Source: Stomorhina lunata
Taxonomy: Eukaryota; Arthropoda; Insecta; Diptera; Rhiniidae
Assembly: GCA_933228675.1 (NCBI GenBank)
Contig: OW121743.1
Span: 51,502,656 to 51,566,655 of the forward strand
Length of the DNA: 64,000 bases
Reading direction: 5' to 3'
Shown: positions 36,452 to 47,760 of the stretch, piece by piece
How positions within the stretch are numbered: position 1 is the first letter of the stretch
How the letters are laid out: each line of letters starts with the position of its first letter
Made by a program: the position numbers and the translations under genes
The notes under the pieces: generated by a model
What the model saw: only the letters and a program-made list of their open reading frames with translations
The model's database searches: none
What the model was told of the DNA's origin: nothing

Positions 36452-36575
36452 CTGAAAACTCATTTTACTGTCATCTGTCCATTCGAATTGACCATTCTTT
36501 TCCAATTCGGCTCCCAGCCAGTAAATCAATTGTGGCGAATAGTCAATTTGATTGCGGATATTGGAGGTTATAAAT
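36452..36575 (-). CDS. Exon f: central part of CTLD2
   Basis: This exon has 41 codons between ACAATTTAG and GTGGGT. It encodes ITSNIRNQI followed by IYWLGAELEKNGQFEWTDD, the WLG/W.D core strands of a CTLD, and ends exactly on a codon boundary (phase 0). The intron to exon e is 319 bp; the 3.7-kb intron to exon g contains the orientation-switching 32-bp array. Confidence 0.9.
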
Positions 36576-36894
36576 CTAAATTGTTTTTTATTGGAGTTTG
36601 GTTTGAGTGTTTTTTTTTTTGTGTTTCCATTTCCAATGATTCATTAGAAATAGAAAAACATTTTAAAGAGTAAGAAAAGTTGTAGAAAGAAATAAGAGAA
36701 ATAAAGTAGAAGAACAATAAAATAACGAAATTAGCTGCAATTTATGTTCCAGGAAGTTTAAGTGTTTATTAAAAATTTCCGTTTCCGTTTTATTGTATTT
36801 TTATTATTCACTTTTATTGATCTCTATTAAATTTTATGTATTCGTTTTAAAGCCTTTAATTCCATTTTCCGTCTATGATTTAATCAGAACTCAC

Positions 36895-37048
36895 CTGTGC
36901 TCATCGGCTGAGGAGACTGATGTCAGTTTCGCTCCCATACCACGACAAACCTGTTGAGCTGTCCACCAGTCAACTTCCGGATATGATACAAACAAATAGC
37001 AGGAGCCATTGTAGGGTTTCAAACGTTCATTCGAGCATTCAGATGCAG
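36895..37048 (-). CDS. Exon e: first part of CTLD2
   Basis: The exon has 50 complete codons between TCTGTTTAG and GTGAGT. It encodes ECSNERLKPYNGSCYLFV, then WWTAQQVCRGMGAKLTSVSS, which are the first three cysteines and the C..MGA.L.S..S.DE helix-strand of a long-form CTLD. Entry in phase 1 completes a Thr codon with exon d; exit is in phase 2. Too short and too weakly biased to be found as a stand-alone open frame, but domain, splice sites and phase agree. Confidence 0.9.
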
Positions 37049-37598
37049 CTAAACAGAAGACAAAAGAATGATAAAATGTGAAATGAAATTTAGTTAAACC
37101 TTTTAAATAGAATTTTAAATTGTCGATTAAATTTATAAATTTATTTAGTTTTTATATCGTTTTCATTTTTTGTTTTCAAACAAATTTACACTATATTTTT
37201 TTTTTAAAAAACTTGACAAAACATTTATTTTTTTCAAAATTTGATTATTTTTGGCAAATATCATAAGCCTTTTGTAAAAAAATTAGTAAATACTCAGAAT
37301 AATAAACATGCCACAAACAATTAATCCAAAAAACAATTAGATACATAATAAGTATTTGCATATTAAATAGTTATAGTTTTTTCTATTTTTTTGTGTAAAG
37401 GTAACAAAAAACTTAATTTATGTTTTTTTTTTTTACAGAAATAAAAAGTTTAAATATACACAGAAATTTTAAAATAATAGTTTAGTGTTTAAATTTAAAC
37501 AAAATTTTTATACAAATCGATATTTAATTACAAATGTGCGACAGTAGAAAAATTATATATAACAATTTATACGAAAAAAAAAATGACATTAAAATATT
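37049..37598 (-). other. Intron d-e, part next to exon e
   Basis: AT-rich intron without recognisable content. Confidence 0.6.
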
Positions 37599-38367
37599 CA
37601 GGGGTGTCATAGAAACCAAGTCAGTTTTTAAATTTCTCGGTTTTGAAAACCAATACTGGTTATATTTGGTGTCATGAAACCAAGTCGGTTTTGTTATTAT
37701 TGGTTTTAAATCAAACAAAATGTTCGAATCAATTGTTTATTATTTCATTTGAAATTTTTTTGAAACATCAAAAATCAAATAAAAAAATTAAATAAAAATT
37801 ATTAAAGAAAATTATTTGAAGAAAAACTTTCAGTTTTTTGCGATGATCGTATAAAAAAAACGCTGCTATTTGGACAAACGAAGCTTGTATACCCCTACAT
37901 CATGAAATGACCGAATTGAAAATGTAATCTACCTACACCAAGAAACAAACCACGGCCAATCAAAGGACGATTGTCTCTTACATGCGATATTCATTAAATT
38001 GCAAACAAATATGTTGATATGCATTTGCTTCGCCAGTACCTCCACACAAAGAATATTCTAACCTTACAATTTTCCCCATTTTTGACATTTTTTATGTTTG
38101 TTGATACGGTTCATTGATTCCAAAGACACAAAAAAGTACCAAAGCTTGCTTTTGTCTTATTACATGATAAAAATATCTACGTAAACTTTTCACCCATCTC
38201 TTTTTATTTGAAAGATAAAGCTAAAAAGTACCAAACATATTTTTTCTCTTTTCCTCCCCTTTTTTCGAAAAGTACCTACCAATTATACTGTTATTTTTTA
38301 TTATTTTTGTAACTGATTCAAACTCGATTTTAATTTTGGTTCTATTGTTTTTAGTTTGGGAATTATA
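37599..38367. mobile_element. TIR element, truncated copy (left end only)
   Basis: It begins CAGGGGTGTCATAGAAACCA and is about 90% alike, by eye, to the first ~700 bp of the neighbour copy at 38368, up to GTTTGGGAATTATA, where the second copy's left end starts. There is no right end of its own. Confidence 0.75.
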
Positions 38368-39411
38368 CAGGGGTGTCATAGAAACTAAGTCGGTTTTTAA
38401 ATTCCTCGGTTTTGAAAACCAATACCGGTTATATTTGGTGTCATGAAACCAAGTCGGTTTTGTTATTATTGGTTTTAAATCAAACAAAATGTTCGAATCA
38501 ATTTTTTTATTATTTCATTTGAAATTTTTTTGAAACATCAAAAATCAAATAAAAAAATAAAATTAAAATTATTAAAGAAAATTATTTGAAGAAAAATTTT
38601 CAGTTTTTTGCGATGTTTGTGGTATAGGTATAGAGAAAACGCTGCTATTTGGACAAATGAAGCTTGTATATACCAACATCATGAAATGACTGAACTGCGG
38701 ACTGTAAATGTAATCTACCTACACCAAGAAACAAACCACAGCCAATCAAAGGACGATTGTCCCTTACATGCGATATTCATTAAATTGCAAACAAATATAT
38801 TGATATGCATTTGCTTCGCCAGTACCTCCACACAAAGAATATTCTAGCATTACAATTTTCCCCATTTCCCCAAAAAAAAAAAATTTTGACAAAAAAGTAC
38901 CGAAACTTATTTTTATCTTATTACATCTCTGTTTATTTGAAAGTTAAAGCTAAAAAGTACCAAAAATATTTTTTGCTCTTTTTCTCCCTTTTGGTCGAAA
39001 AGTACTTACCACTTGTACTGTTATTTTTGTAACTGATCCAAACTCGATTTTAATTTTGGTTCTATTGTTTTTAGTTTGGGAATTATAGCGTTATTGAATT
39101 TTCCCTTTTTTATCCCCCACAGGGCCAAATTTTCAAAAATCTGTTCTTAGTGGATCTTTAAATCGAAAAAGGCACCAGTTGGCCAGTAACGCCTTTGTTT
39201 TAAATTGATAGACCAATTTTGAAATGAAATCTGTTAACTGTAAGTTGCGTGGTTTATTTCCAATACTAAACCAATAATATTATTTTCTCTGACACATAAA
39301 ACCAATAGAAAATGTTGCTCGAACATTAATATTGGAATTCATGACACCAATTTAATATTTTTGTCCTTTTCAAAACCAATACCAATGAAATTGGTTTCTA
39401 TGACACCCCTG
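38368..39411. mobile_element. 1.04-kb TIR element, complete
   Basis: Left end CAGGGGTGTCATAGAAAC and right end (complement CAGGGGTGTCATAGAAACCA) are inverted. CAGGGG-type ends recall hAT elements, but an exact 8-bp duplication is not visible (flanks GAATTATA and ATTATATA). No transposase. An internal stretch has repeated AAACCAAT/ATTGGTTT motifs. The open frames on the minus strand in both copies are by-products of the conserved ends. Confidence 0.8.
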
Positions 39412-39491
39412 ATTATATAACTTAATTTATTGTTTTTAGAAATTTTTTAAAAGTTAACAATTTTTATAGAGAACTCGTATTTCATTTATTA

Positions 39492-42400
39492 CACAGTGCA
39501 GTACTAAAGTCTTGAACGATTTAAGACCCCCAAAATCTGACAGCTTATGACGATAAGCCTCAGCTAGATTTTGAATTATTAGCTAAAGTTAAATTAAGTT
39601 TTTAAGTTTTTGACTGCGGGTTGGATTTGAGTACAATTTTCTTAGTTTATATCTCGTTAACTATTCGAGATATTTCATTCCTCTTTTCAGCAAATTTATA
39701 CCTCTTATATAGATCTAAAGACATTGTCTTGAGATAAAATCAAATCAAAAAAACTAAAACATCTTAGTCAAATCTACAAAACTGTCAAAAAAAAAAAACG
39801 TAATATTTCGTCTTCGATTTTTTTTGTTGATGATGGAAAATTTAAGGACACTTCAAATATTTTAAAATAGATACTTAGGGAAACTTATGATATCAAAATT
39901 TTTCGATATCAAAATTTTTAATAAATTTTTTTTTGGTATCAAAAGTTTTCTATACAAATTTTTTTGGTATCAAAATTTTTATTTCGAAAAATTTTCAATA
40001 TAAAATTTGTTTGATATACAATTTTTACTATCGAAATATTTTCGGTTTACATTTTAAATTTTTATAGAAACATTTTTTCTATGCAAAATTTTTAAGTATC
40101 GAAATTTTTCAAGGAAAAATTTTCGGTAAAATTTTTTTCTATATACAATTTTTTTATAGAAATGTTTTCAATATTTTATCAAAATTTTTCTATAGAAAAA
40201 TTTTCAGTAAAAATTTTTTGACTATGAAAAAATTTTCGGTAAAATTTTTTTCTATAGAAAAATTTTTGGTTTAATTTTTTTTTTATAGAAAAATGTTTGT
40301 TAAAAATTTTTTTCTATAGAAAAATTTTTGTATCAAAATTTGTCTATACATTATTTTTTTATGAATACATTTTCGTATACATATTTATTTTTTAATAGAA
40401 ATATTTTCAATATTTTCAGTAAAATTTTTTTTCTATAGAAAAATTTTCAGTCAAATTTTTTTTCTATAGAAAAATTTGCAGTAAAAAGTTTTTTCTATAG
40501 AAAAATTTTCGGTATGAAATTTTCCTATAGAAAAATTTTTTTTATAAAATTTTTCTATAGAAAAATTTTTCTATAGAAAAGTTTTCGATATAAAATCTTT
40601 CTATAGAAAAGTTTTCGATATAATTTTTCTATAGAAAAATTTTCGGTATAAAATTTTTCTATAGAAAAATTTTCGGTATAAAGTTTTTCTATAGAAAAAT
40701 TTTCGGTATAAAATTTTTCTATAGAAAAATTTGCAGTAAAATTTTTTTTTATAGAAAAATTTTCGGTATAAAAGTTTTCTTTAGAAAAATTTTCGGTAAA
40801 AATTTTTCTATAGAAAAATTTTCGGTATAAAATTTTTCTATAGAAAAATTTTCGGTATAAAATTTTTCTATAGAAAAATTTTCGGTATAAAATTTTTCTA
40901 TAGAAAAATTTTCGGTATAAAATTTTTCTATAGAAAAATTTGCAGTAAAATTTTTTTTCTATAGAAAAATTTTCGGTATAAAATTTTTCTTTAGAAAAAT
41001 TTTCGGTAAAATTATTTTTCTATAGAAAAATTTTCGGTATAAAAGTTTTCTTTAGAAAAATTTTCGGTAAAAAGTTTTCTTTAGGAAAATTTTCGGTATA
41101 AAATTTTTCTATAGAAAAATTTGCAGTAAAATTTTTTTTCTATAGAAGAATTTTCGGTATAAAATTTTTTTATAGAAGAATTTTCGGTATAAAATTTTTT
41201 TATAGAATAATTTTCGGTATAAAATTTTTCTATTGAAAAATTTTCGGTATAAAATTTTTCTAAAGAAAAATTTTCGGTGTAAAATTTTTCTAAAGAAAAA
41301 TTTTTTATAGAAAAATTTTCGGTATAAAATTTTTCTAAAGAAAAATTTTCGGTATAAAATTTTTCTAAAGAAAAATTTTCGGTATAAAATTTTTCTAAAG
41401 AAAAATTTTCGGTATAAAATTTTTCTATAGAAAAATTTTCGGTATAAAATTTTTCTATAGAAATTTTTCTATAGAAAAATTTTCGGTGTAAAATTTTTCT
41501 ATAGAAAAATTTTCGGTATAAAATTTTTCTATAGAAAAATTTTAGGTATAAAATTTTTCGGTATAAAAGTTTTCTTTAGAAAAATTTTCGGTAAAAATTT
41601 TTCTATAGAAAAATTTTCGGTATAAAATTTTTCTATAGAAAAATTTTCGGTATAAAATTTTTCTATAGAAAAATTTTCGGTATAAAATTTTTCTATAGAA
41701 AAATTTTCGGTATAAAATTTTTCTATAGAAAAATTTGCAGTAAAATTTTTTTTCTATAGAAAAATTTTCGGTATAAAATTTTTCTTTAGAAAAATTTTCG
41801 GTAAAATTATTTTTCTATAGAAAAATTTTCGGTATAAAAGTTTTCTTTAGAAAAATTTTCGGTAAAAAGTTTTCTTTAGGAAAATTTTCGGTATAAAATT
41901 TTTCTATAGAAAAATTTGCAGTAAAATTTTTTTTCTATAGAAGAATTTTCGGTATAAAATTTTTTTATAGAAGAATTTTCGGTATAAAATTTTTTTATAG
42001 AATAATTTTCGGTATAAAATTTTTCTATTGAAAAATTTTCGGTATAAAATTTTTCTAAAGAAAAATTTTCGGTGTAAAATTTTTCTAAAGAAAAATTTTT
42101 TATAGAAAGATTTTCGGTATAAAATTTTTCTAAAGAAAAATTTTCGGTATAAAATTTTTCTAAAGAAAAATTTTCGGTATAAAATTTTTCTAAAGAAAAA
42201 TTTTCGGTATAAAATTTTTCTATAGAAAAATTTTCGGTATAAAATTTTTCTATAGAAATTTTTCTATAGAAAAATTTTCGGTGTAAAATTTTTCTATAGA
42301 AAAATTTTCGGTATAAAATTTTTCTATAGAAAAATTTTCGGTATAAAATTTTTCTATAGAAAAATTTTAGGTATAAAATTTTTCTATAGAAAAATTTTCG

Positions 42401-44116
42401 GTATAAAATTTTTCTATAGAAAAATTTTCGGTATAAAATTTTCCTATAGAAAAATTTTCGGTATAAAATTTTTCTATAGAAAAATTTTCGGTATAAAATT
42501 TTTCTATAGAAAAATTTTCGGTATAAAATTTTTCTATAGAAAAATTTTCGGTATAAAATTTTTCTATAGAAAAATTTTCGGTATAAAATTTTTCTATAGA
42601 AAAATTTTCTGTATAAAATTTTTCTATAGAAAAATTTTCGGTATAAAATTTTTCTATAGAAAAATTTTCGGTATAAAATTTTTCTATAGAAAAATTTTCG
42701 GTATAAAATTTTTCTATAGAAAAATTTTCGGTATAAAATTTTTCTATAGAAAAATTTTCGGTATAAAATTTTTCTATAGAAAAATTTTCGGTATAAAATT
42801 TTTCTATAGAAAATTTTCGGTATAAAATTTTTCTATAGAAAAATTTTCGGTATAAAATTTTTCTATAGAAAAATTTTCGGTATAAAATTTTTCTATAGAA
42901 AAATTTTCGGTATAAAATTTTTCTATAGAAAAATTTTCGGTATAAAATTTTTCTATAGAAAAATATAAAATTTTTCTATAGAAAAGTTTTCGGTATAAAA
43001 TTTTTCTATAGAAAAATTTGCAGTAAAATTTTTTTTCTATAGAAAATTTTCGGTATAAAATTTTTCTTTAGAAAAATTTTTGGTAAAATTTTTTTTCTAT
43101 AGAAAAATTTTCGGTATAAAAGTTGTCTTTAGAAAATTTTTCGGTAAAAAGTTTTCTTTAGGAAAATTTTCGGTAAAAATTTTTCTATAGAAAAATTTTC
43201 GGTATCAAAATTTTTCTATAGAAAAATTTTCGGTATCAAAATTTTTCTATAGAAAAATTTTCGGTATCAAAATTTTTCTATAGAAAAATTTTCGGTATCA
43301 AAATTTTTCTATGGATAAAGTTTCATTATACATTTTTTTTATAGAAATATTTTCAATATTTTAACAAAATTTTTCTATAGAAATATTTTCGGTATAAATT
43401 TTTTTCTATACAAAAATTTTTAGTTATCAAAAGTTTTCGGTATAAAATTTTTTCTATATCAAAGTTTTAGGTATAAAATTATTTCTATATCAAAATTTTA
43501 GGTATACATTTTTTTCTAAAGAAAAATTTTAGTATGAAATTTTTTCTATACCAAAATTTTTGGTAAAAATTTTTTCTATAGAAACATTTTCGGCAAAAAA
43601 TTTTTTGTATAGAACAATTTTCGGTATAAAATTTCTCTTTAGAAAAAAGTTCAACTAAAGTTCTTAAAATTTGAAAAAAAATCCTTATTTTTCATTCTTC
43701 ATGTTCAAAATCATCAATTTCTAAATTTATTTTTTTAAATATTTGACCATTTCCATCATCAACAATATGGATTTATGTATGAGTTTTGCTGTTTTAAGTA
43801 AGACGTTGTTTTTTTTTTTTATTTTATCTCAAGGAAAATTTTTTTAGATCTAATTAAGGGGTACAAATTTGCTGAAAAGAGGAAAGAGGAAAGCAATATC
43901 TCGAACAATTTACGAGATAGCGACTTAAGAATTAGTACATGTTTTCTGAAAATTATACTAAAATCCACCCCCAGTCGAGAACTATAAAAATGAAAAAAAT
44001 CTTAGCTAATAATTAAAAAAAAAGAAAATTAGGGTTATCTTCTACCATCACAAGCTTTCAGATTTTGGAGGTCTCAATTGGTTCATGATTTTCAAGTGGA
44101 AAAATGTGCTACTGTG
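39492..44116. mobile_element. 4.6-kb element with ~360-bp inverted arms enclosing a satellite
   Basis: The left arm (39492-39846) and the right arm (43749-44116) are diverged inverted copies. Matching blocks (left arm; right arm complement) include CACAGTGCAGTA/CACAGTAGCA at the outer ends, CCAAAATCTGACAGCTT/CCAAAATCTGAAAGCTT, GAATTATTAGCTAA/TAATTATTAGCTAA, CCTCTTTTCAGCAAATTTAT and GTACC variants, CTTGAGATAAAAT, and TTGTTGATGATGGAAA. Between the arms lies the 30-bp array. Flanks TTATTA and TTATAA might be a duplicated target. No transposase is present. The arrangement implies that the array moved, or was born, inside a transposon. Confidence 0.75.
39850..43680. repeat. 30-bp satellite (array 4)
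   Basis: The main unit is CTATAGAAAAATTTT, CGGTATAAAATTTTT, about 100 copies, best conserved at 42290-42960. Variants with CTTTAG, CTAAAG, GCAGTAAAA and CGGTATCAAAA occur in blocks. A 795-bp stretch beginning about 40771 is repeated almost exactly at about 41566. The edges (39850-40500 and 43320-43680) are decayed. Confidence 0.96.
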
Positions 44117-44773
44117 TTATAAATAGTACATTTTACATTTTTTTTTAATATCATTCTTATCTATTCAATTAAATTACAAATTAATCTTTGAAAAGTCTGT
44201 GGATTAAATTCTTTAACAGATCAGAAGAACGATCTCTTTACATTACACTAGAGCCCCGACTTGTGTCGCACAATGGAATTTCTTAATACACCGAAGTGCA
44301 AAAACTAGAATGAGTGATGCTACAGCGATTATTCAGCTATACATAGATGAGAAAAATTTTAAAAAAATTTGATAAATCCCGTCGACTCTTTGGGGTACAT
44401 GCCTTGGATCCCTACTTTGTCATAAATGTTTCTTTTCAATGTACAAGACGCAATTTAAAATAGAATGTGATGAAATTCAACATACATCCATTAATTGATT
44501 CAAAATAGAGGTCCACTTATTTTAGTTGAAATTCTTCAACTCCTTGGAGAACCAGCCTTGGACCCCCATTTTTTCACTTATTTGTCTTCTAAATATATAA
44601 GCCTCAATTCTCCACAAAATTTGATCAAATTCGGCACTCTTCTATTAGTTGGCCCAAAAAAAAGCTCCACTAATTTTGGTTGAAATCCGTCCACTCCTAG
44701 GTGTACCTGCCTTGCACTTAAACTTAAATGAATTACGCCTAAACGACTGCAACACTTTTTGCTTAAATTATGT
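44117..44773. repeat. Three diverged ~155-bp tandem units
   Basis: The phrase CCGTCGACTCTTTGGGGTAC, then ATGCCTTGGATCC at 44376, recurs as TTCAACTCCTTGGAGAACCA..GCCTTGGACC at 44532 and as CGTCCACTCCTAGGTGTACC..TGCCTTGCAC at 44687, each preceded by AATTT(T)GGTTGAAAT-like sequence. Spacing is 155-157 bp. No function is inferred. Confidence 0.55.
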
Positions 44774-44781
44774 GTAACAAT

Positions 44782-45972
44782 TAGGGTTGCCAGACACAAA
44801 TCCTGCAAAAGCTGGACATAAAGAAAAAAAAAAAAAAAAGCTTGACAGCCCAAAAATTAACTGGACATTAATAATAAAAATTTTAGATAAACCGAATTGC
44901 GAATATCGTAATTAACCGCAGCGATATCGAGAGAAAATTAAATCATCCGAAATGCTGCTGCTAATACATCTGAAACAATTTTCAACAGAAAACACATGCA
45001 ACTTGCGTTTGTCGATGACATTGATATCATGGAACACACATTGCGCGATTTAACTGTCGCCTTTTTAAGTATCGAGAGGGAATTCAATAAAATGGGTCTA
45101 GCTGTCAATGAATCCAAACAAAACTACTGGTTTCTACAAGCAGGCAATCCACAAGAATTGACCACATGTAATCCTTGAGAACTATAGCTACTTTGGTACC
45201 GCCGTCAACATAAATAACGACATAAGTTTCGAAATCAAACGTAGAATCATGCTTGCCAACAGATGATATTTTGGCATAAGCAGACGGATAAGAAATAAAG
45301 CTCTCCGTAAGAAATTCAACTATGCTCTACAAAGCGCTTATACAACCCGTGTTATTATATGATATTGAATCATGGGCACTTGCACAGGCAGAGGAAGCTA
45401 TTCTTGGAGTTTTTAAGAGGAAGATTCCACGAAAAATCTTTGGACCAGTTTGTATCAACAATGAATATCGACATTGAATAAACAATTATACGTTGACATC
45501 GACATAGTAAAACGCATCAAACAGCACCGGCTGTGTTGTTGTGCGAATGTATGAAAATACTCCAGCAACAAAAGTATTCGAAAACGATCCAGAATGAAGT
45601 CGTAAAAGAGGACGTCCGAAAATTTTGTGGAAAGGCCAAGTAGAGAAAAATCTTTTAAAGTGTAGGCCATTTAAGTAAAGTAAGTGCAATGGGGAAATTT
45701 GATAGAGGGTAATTTTATAACTAAATGAACTTGATCAAGCAATCAACTAATCAACGCATAAATCGCTTACGTAAAAACCAAAAAAAAAAAAACACTTTTG
45801 CAAAAGTTTTTATTGCGTTTTTTTTTTTCATGAAAATAGTTCTTCTTTCAAAATATTTAAAAAATTGCAATTCTTCACCTTTCAGCTGGACAAATTTAAT
45901 TTTAGCTTGACACTGGACAAGCACTAAAAAAGCTGGACAATCCAGTCGAATCCAGCCTGACTGGCAACCCTA
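44782..45972. mobile_element. hAT-like non-autonomous element with perfect 8-bp target duplication
   Basis: It begins TAGGGTTGCCAG and ends CTGGCAACCCTA. The direct repeat GTAACAAT flanks it at 44774-44781 and 45973-45980. An 8-bp duplication with such ends is diagnostic of the hAT superfamily. Subterminal AAAGCTGGACA-type motifs occur at both sides. It has no transposase; instead it encloses a LINE reverse-transcriptase fragment. Confidence 0.88.
44985..45670 (+). pseudogene. LINE reverse-transcriptase fragment inside the hAT-like element
   Basis: The open part (44996-45178) reads MQLAFVDDIDIMEHTLRDLT, with FVDD as the reverse-transcriptase active-site box, then AFLSIEREFNKMGLAVNESK. Beyond the stop, in shifted frames, NYSYFGTAVN, FEIKRRIMLANR, FKRKIPRKIFGPVC-like and RSRKRGRPKILWKGQVE-like segments continue to about 45670. 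Several stops make it a remnant. It is typical of non-LTR elements of the RTE/Jockey kind; the clade is not resolved. Confidence 0.75.
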
Positions 45973-45980
45973 GTAACAAT

Positions 45981-46785
45981 ATAATATGTGTCTTTTTTCA
46001 GAAAATTTTCAACTTTTTCTACTATCGGTAAATTTTGGTGATTTTTTTTTCGCTCAATCTATAGAAGAGACTTCCGAATTTCATTTGGCTATGATGGGAG
46101 CACCGAGCAAAGCCGAGCCAACTTAGTTTTTGTCGAAAGAAAAACTAAAATACTAAATTTTGTACAGCATTTTTTACTTCCTGATATCTGCTAAAATATA
46201 TAAGCGATTAACCATTTTGCTACTTCCGACTATAACCAAGAGTCTGTGTCTTAATTTAATCGGCATTTTGATTTAAGCTGTGAAACTATTTTTGATCTAG
46301 GAGCTATGATACAAAATGTCAGCTAGGAGCTATGATACAAAATGTCATCACTTTTCGTTTTAGAACATTGAGCAGAAATCAATACCTTTTTTATATCACA
46401 TAATACAACTTTTTTATAAAAAAATATTTATCCTTTTTATCTAGACTCTTCTCTATAGAAGTGCATCATTAGATTTCATAAAATCGGTGGTCAAAAGTTG
46501 GTATGATAGACTATTTTGTTTTTCGGAAAGATTCTTAATACTAAATAGGGCAGAATATTTGATAAACTAGACAATATTAAAATGGAATAAAGCGGGTTTA
46601 CCGATTTTGATTAAATTTAAAATGTAGAGAAAGTTATTTATACCATAAAGGTCAAATACTTCCCTTTTTAAACCTGGTCAGGGGAAGGGGTGTCAAAACG
46701 ACCCTCTGAACACCTCTTAACACAAGTTGTAAATATTTTTGCAAGGATCAGAGAAGGGGAAGTTTCTCAGCCTTTACAACTATAA
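45981..46785. other. Unassigned intron sequence
   Basis: AT-rich. A 23-bp direct duplication containing AGGAGCTATGATACAAAATG occurs at about 46300 and 46325. No gene. Confidence 0.5.
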
Positions 46786-47113
46786 ACCAGGGGCCAAATG
46801 ACCGCATTCGATATCGATCGAAAACTCAGACTTTTAAGCAAATATTGTAAAGTATACTTTAGGGATGTTCAAAGTTACTTTGATGCAAAGAGTTTATTGA
46901 AATTTGGTATCCATTTTGATTCGATTATATGAATATATAGTCCAATTAAAATTATTTTACTATTGTTCATCTTTTGACAAATAACTTCGAAAAAAAATAT
47001 AGTAAACTGTGCATCTTTTATATAATTTTGATTATCCTTAAAGTATGCTATACAAATGTTTTGAAAATATCTAAGATTACGATCGATATCGAATGCGGTA
47101 ATTTGGCCCCAGG
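46786..47113. mobile_element. 328-bp MITE with CGATATCGATCG ends
   Basis: GGGGCCAAATGACCGCATTC, then GATATCGATCG at the left is matched by its complement at the right (47080-47113) with about 30 of 33 bases identical. No coding content; the short open frame at 46974 crosses the right end and is discounted. Confidence 0.75.
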
Positions 47114-47760
47114 CTATAGGGTATATCTATATCATGTTATAGCTTGTAATCCATCTGAGTTCGACCTTTTGGTAAATGGTAGTATTTTGGATCATATGTT
47201 ATAGGATCGGTGTAGGGGAACTGTGTACCCCTAACAAATGAAATACGCATATTTAAAGAACACTTTAAATTAACGTCTTTAAACTTTGTGCATTATTAAT
47301 AAAATAGACTAGGTTGGTACAGAATAAACAGTATAGCAGTAGGGGGAGCTCCACCTCTGCAAAAAACTAGTTTTCACGTACATATATTTAGAGGTCGATC
47401 CATTAAACTGAATAAAACCGACATTCTAATAAAGAATGGTTAGAAAAAAGGAAGATAGGAGAAGGGGGAGTCTTCATCCCTTTCTAAAATCACTTAAAAC
47501 TGTGTAAATTTTTAAATAAGCAGGAAAGGAGCTGAGGGAAACGAGCTCTCAAACTAGTTTCAAAAAAAAAAAAAAAAATATCAATAATATGGGCATCGTC
47601 GTTAATTATACAATTAACTAAATGAAATTGTTGTAAAAATTTAAGTACATATAGATTTTTGAAATTAAAAATATATAGATACAAATACGAAAAGCAATAG
47701 ATATTCAGGGTATGTGATGGAAATTTATCGTTTTCAAATCGATCAATTTCAGGTATATTT
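47114..47760. other. Unassigned intron sequence
   Basis: It contains several purine-rich stretches (GTAGGGGAAC, GAAGGGGGAGTC) and a 16-base A run at about 47563. Nothing is recognised. Confidence 0.5.
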
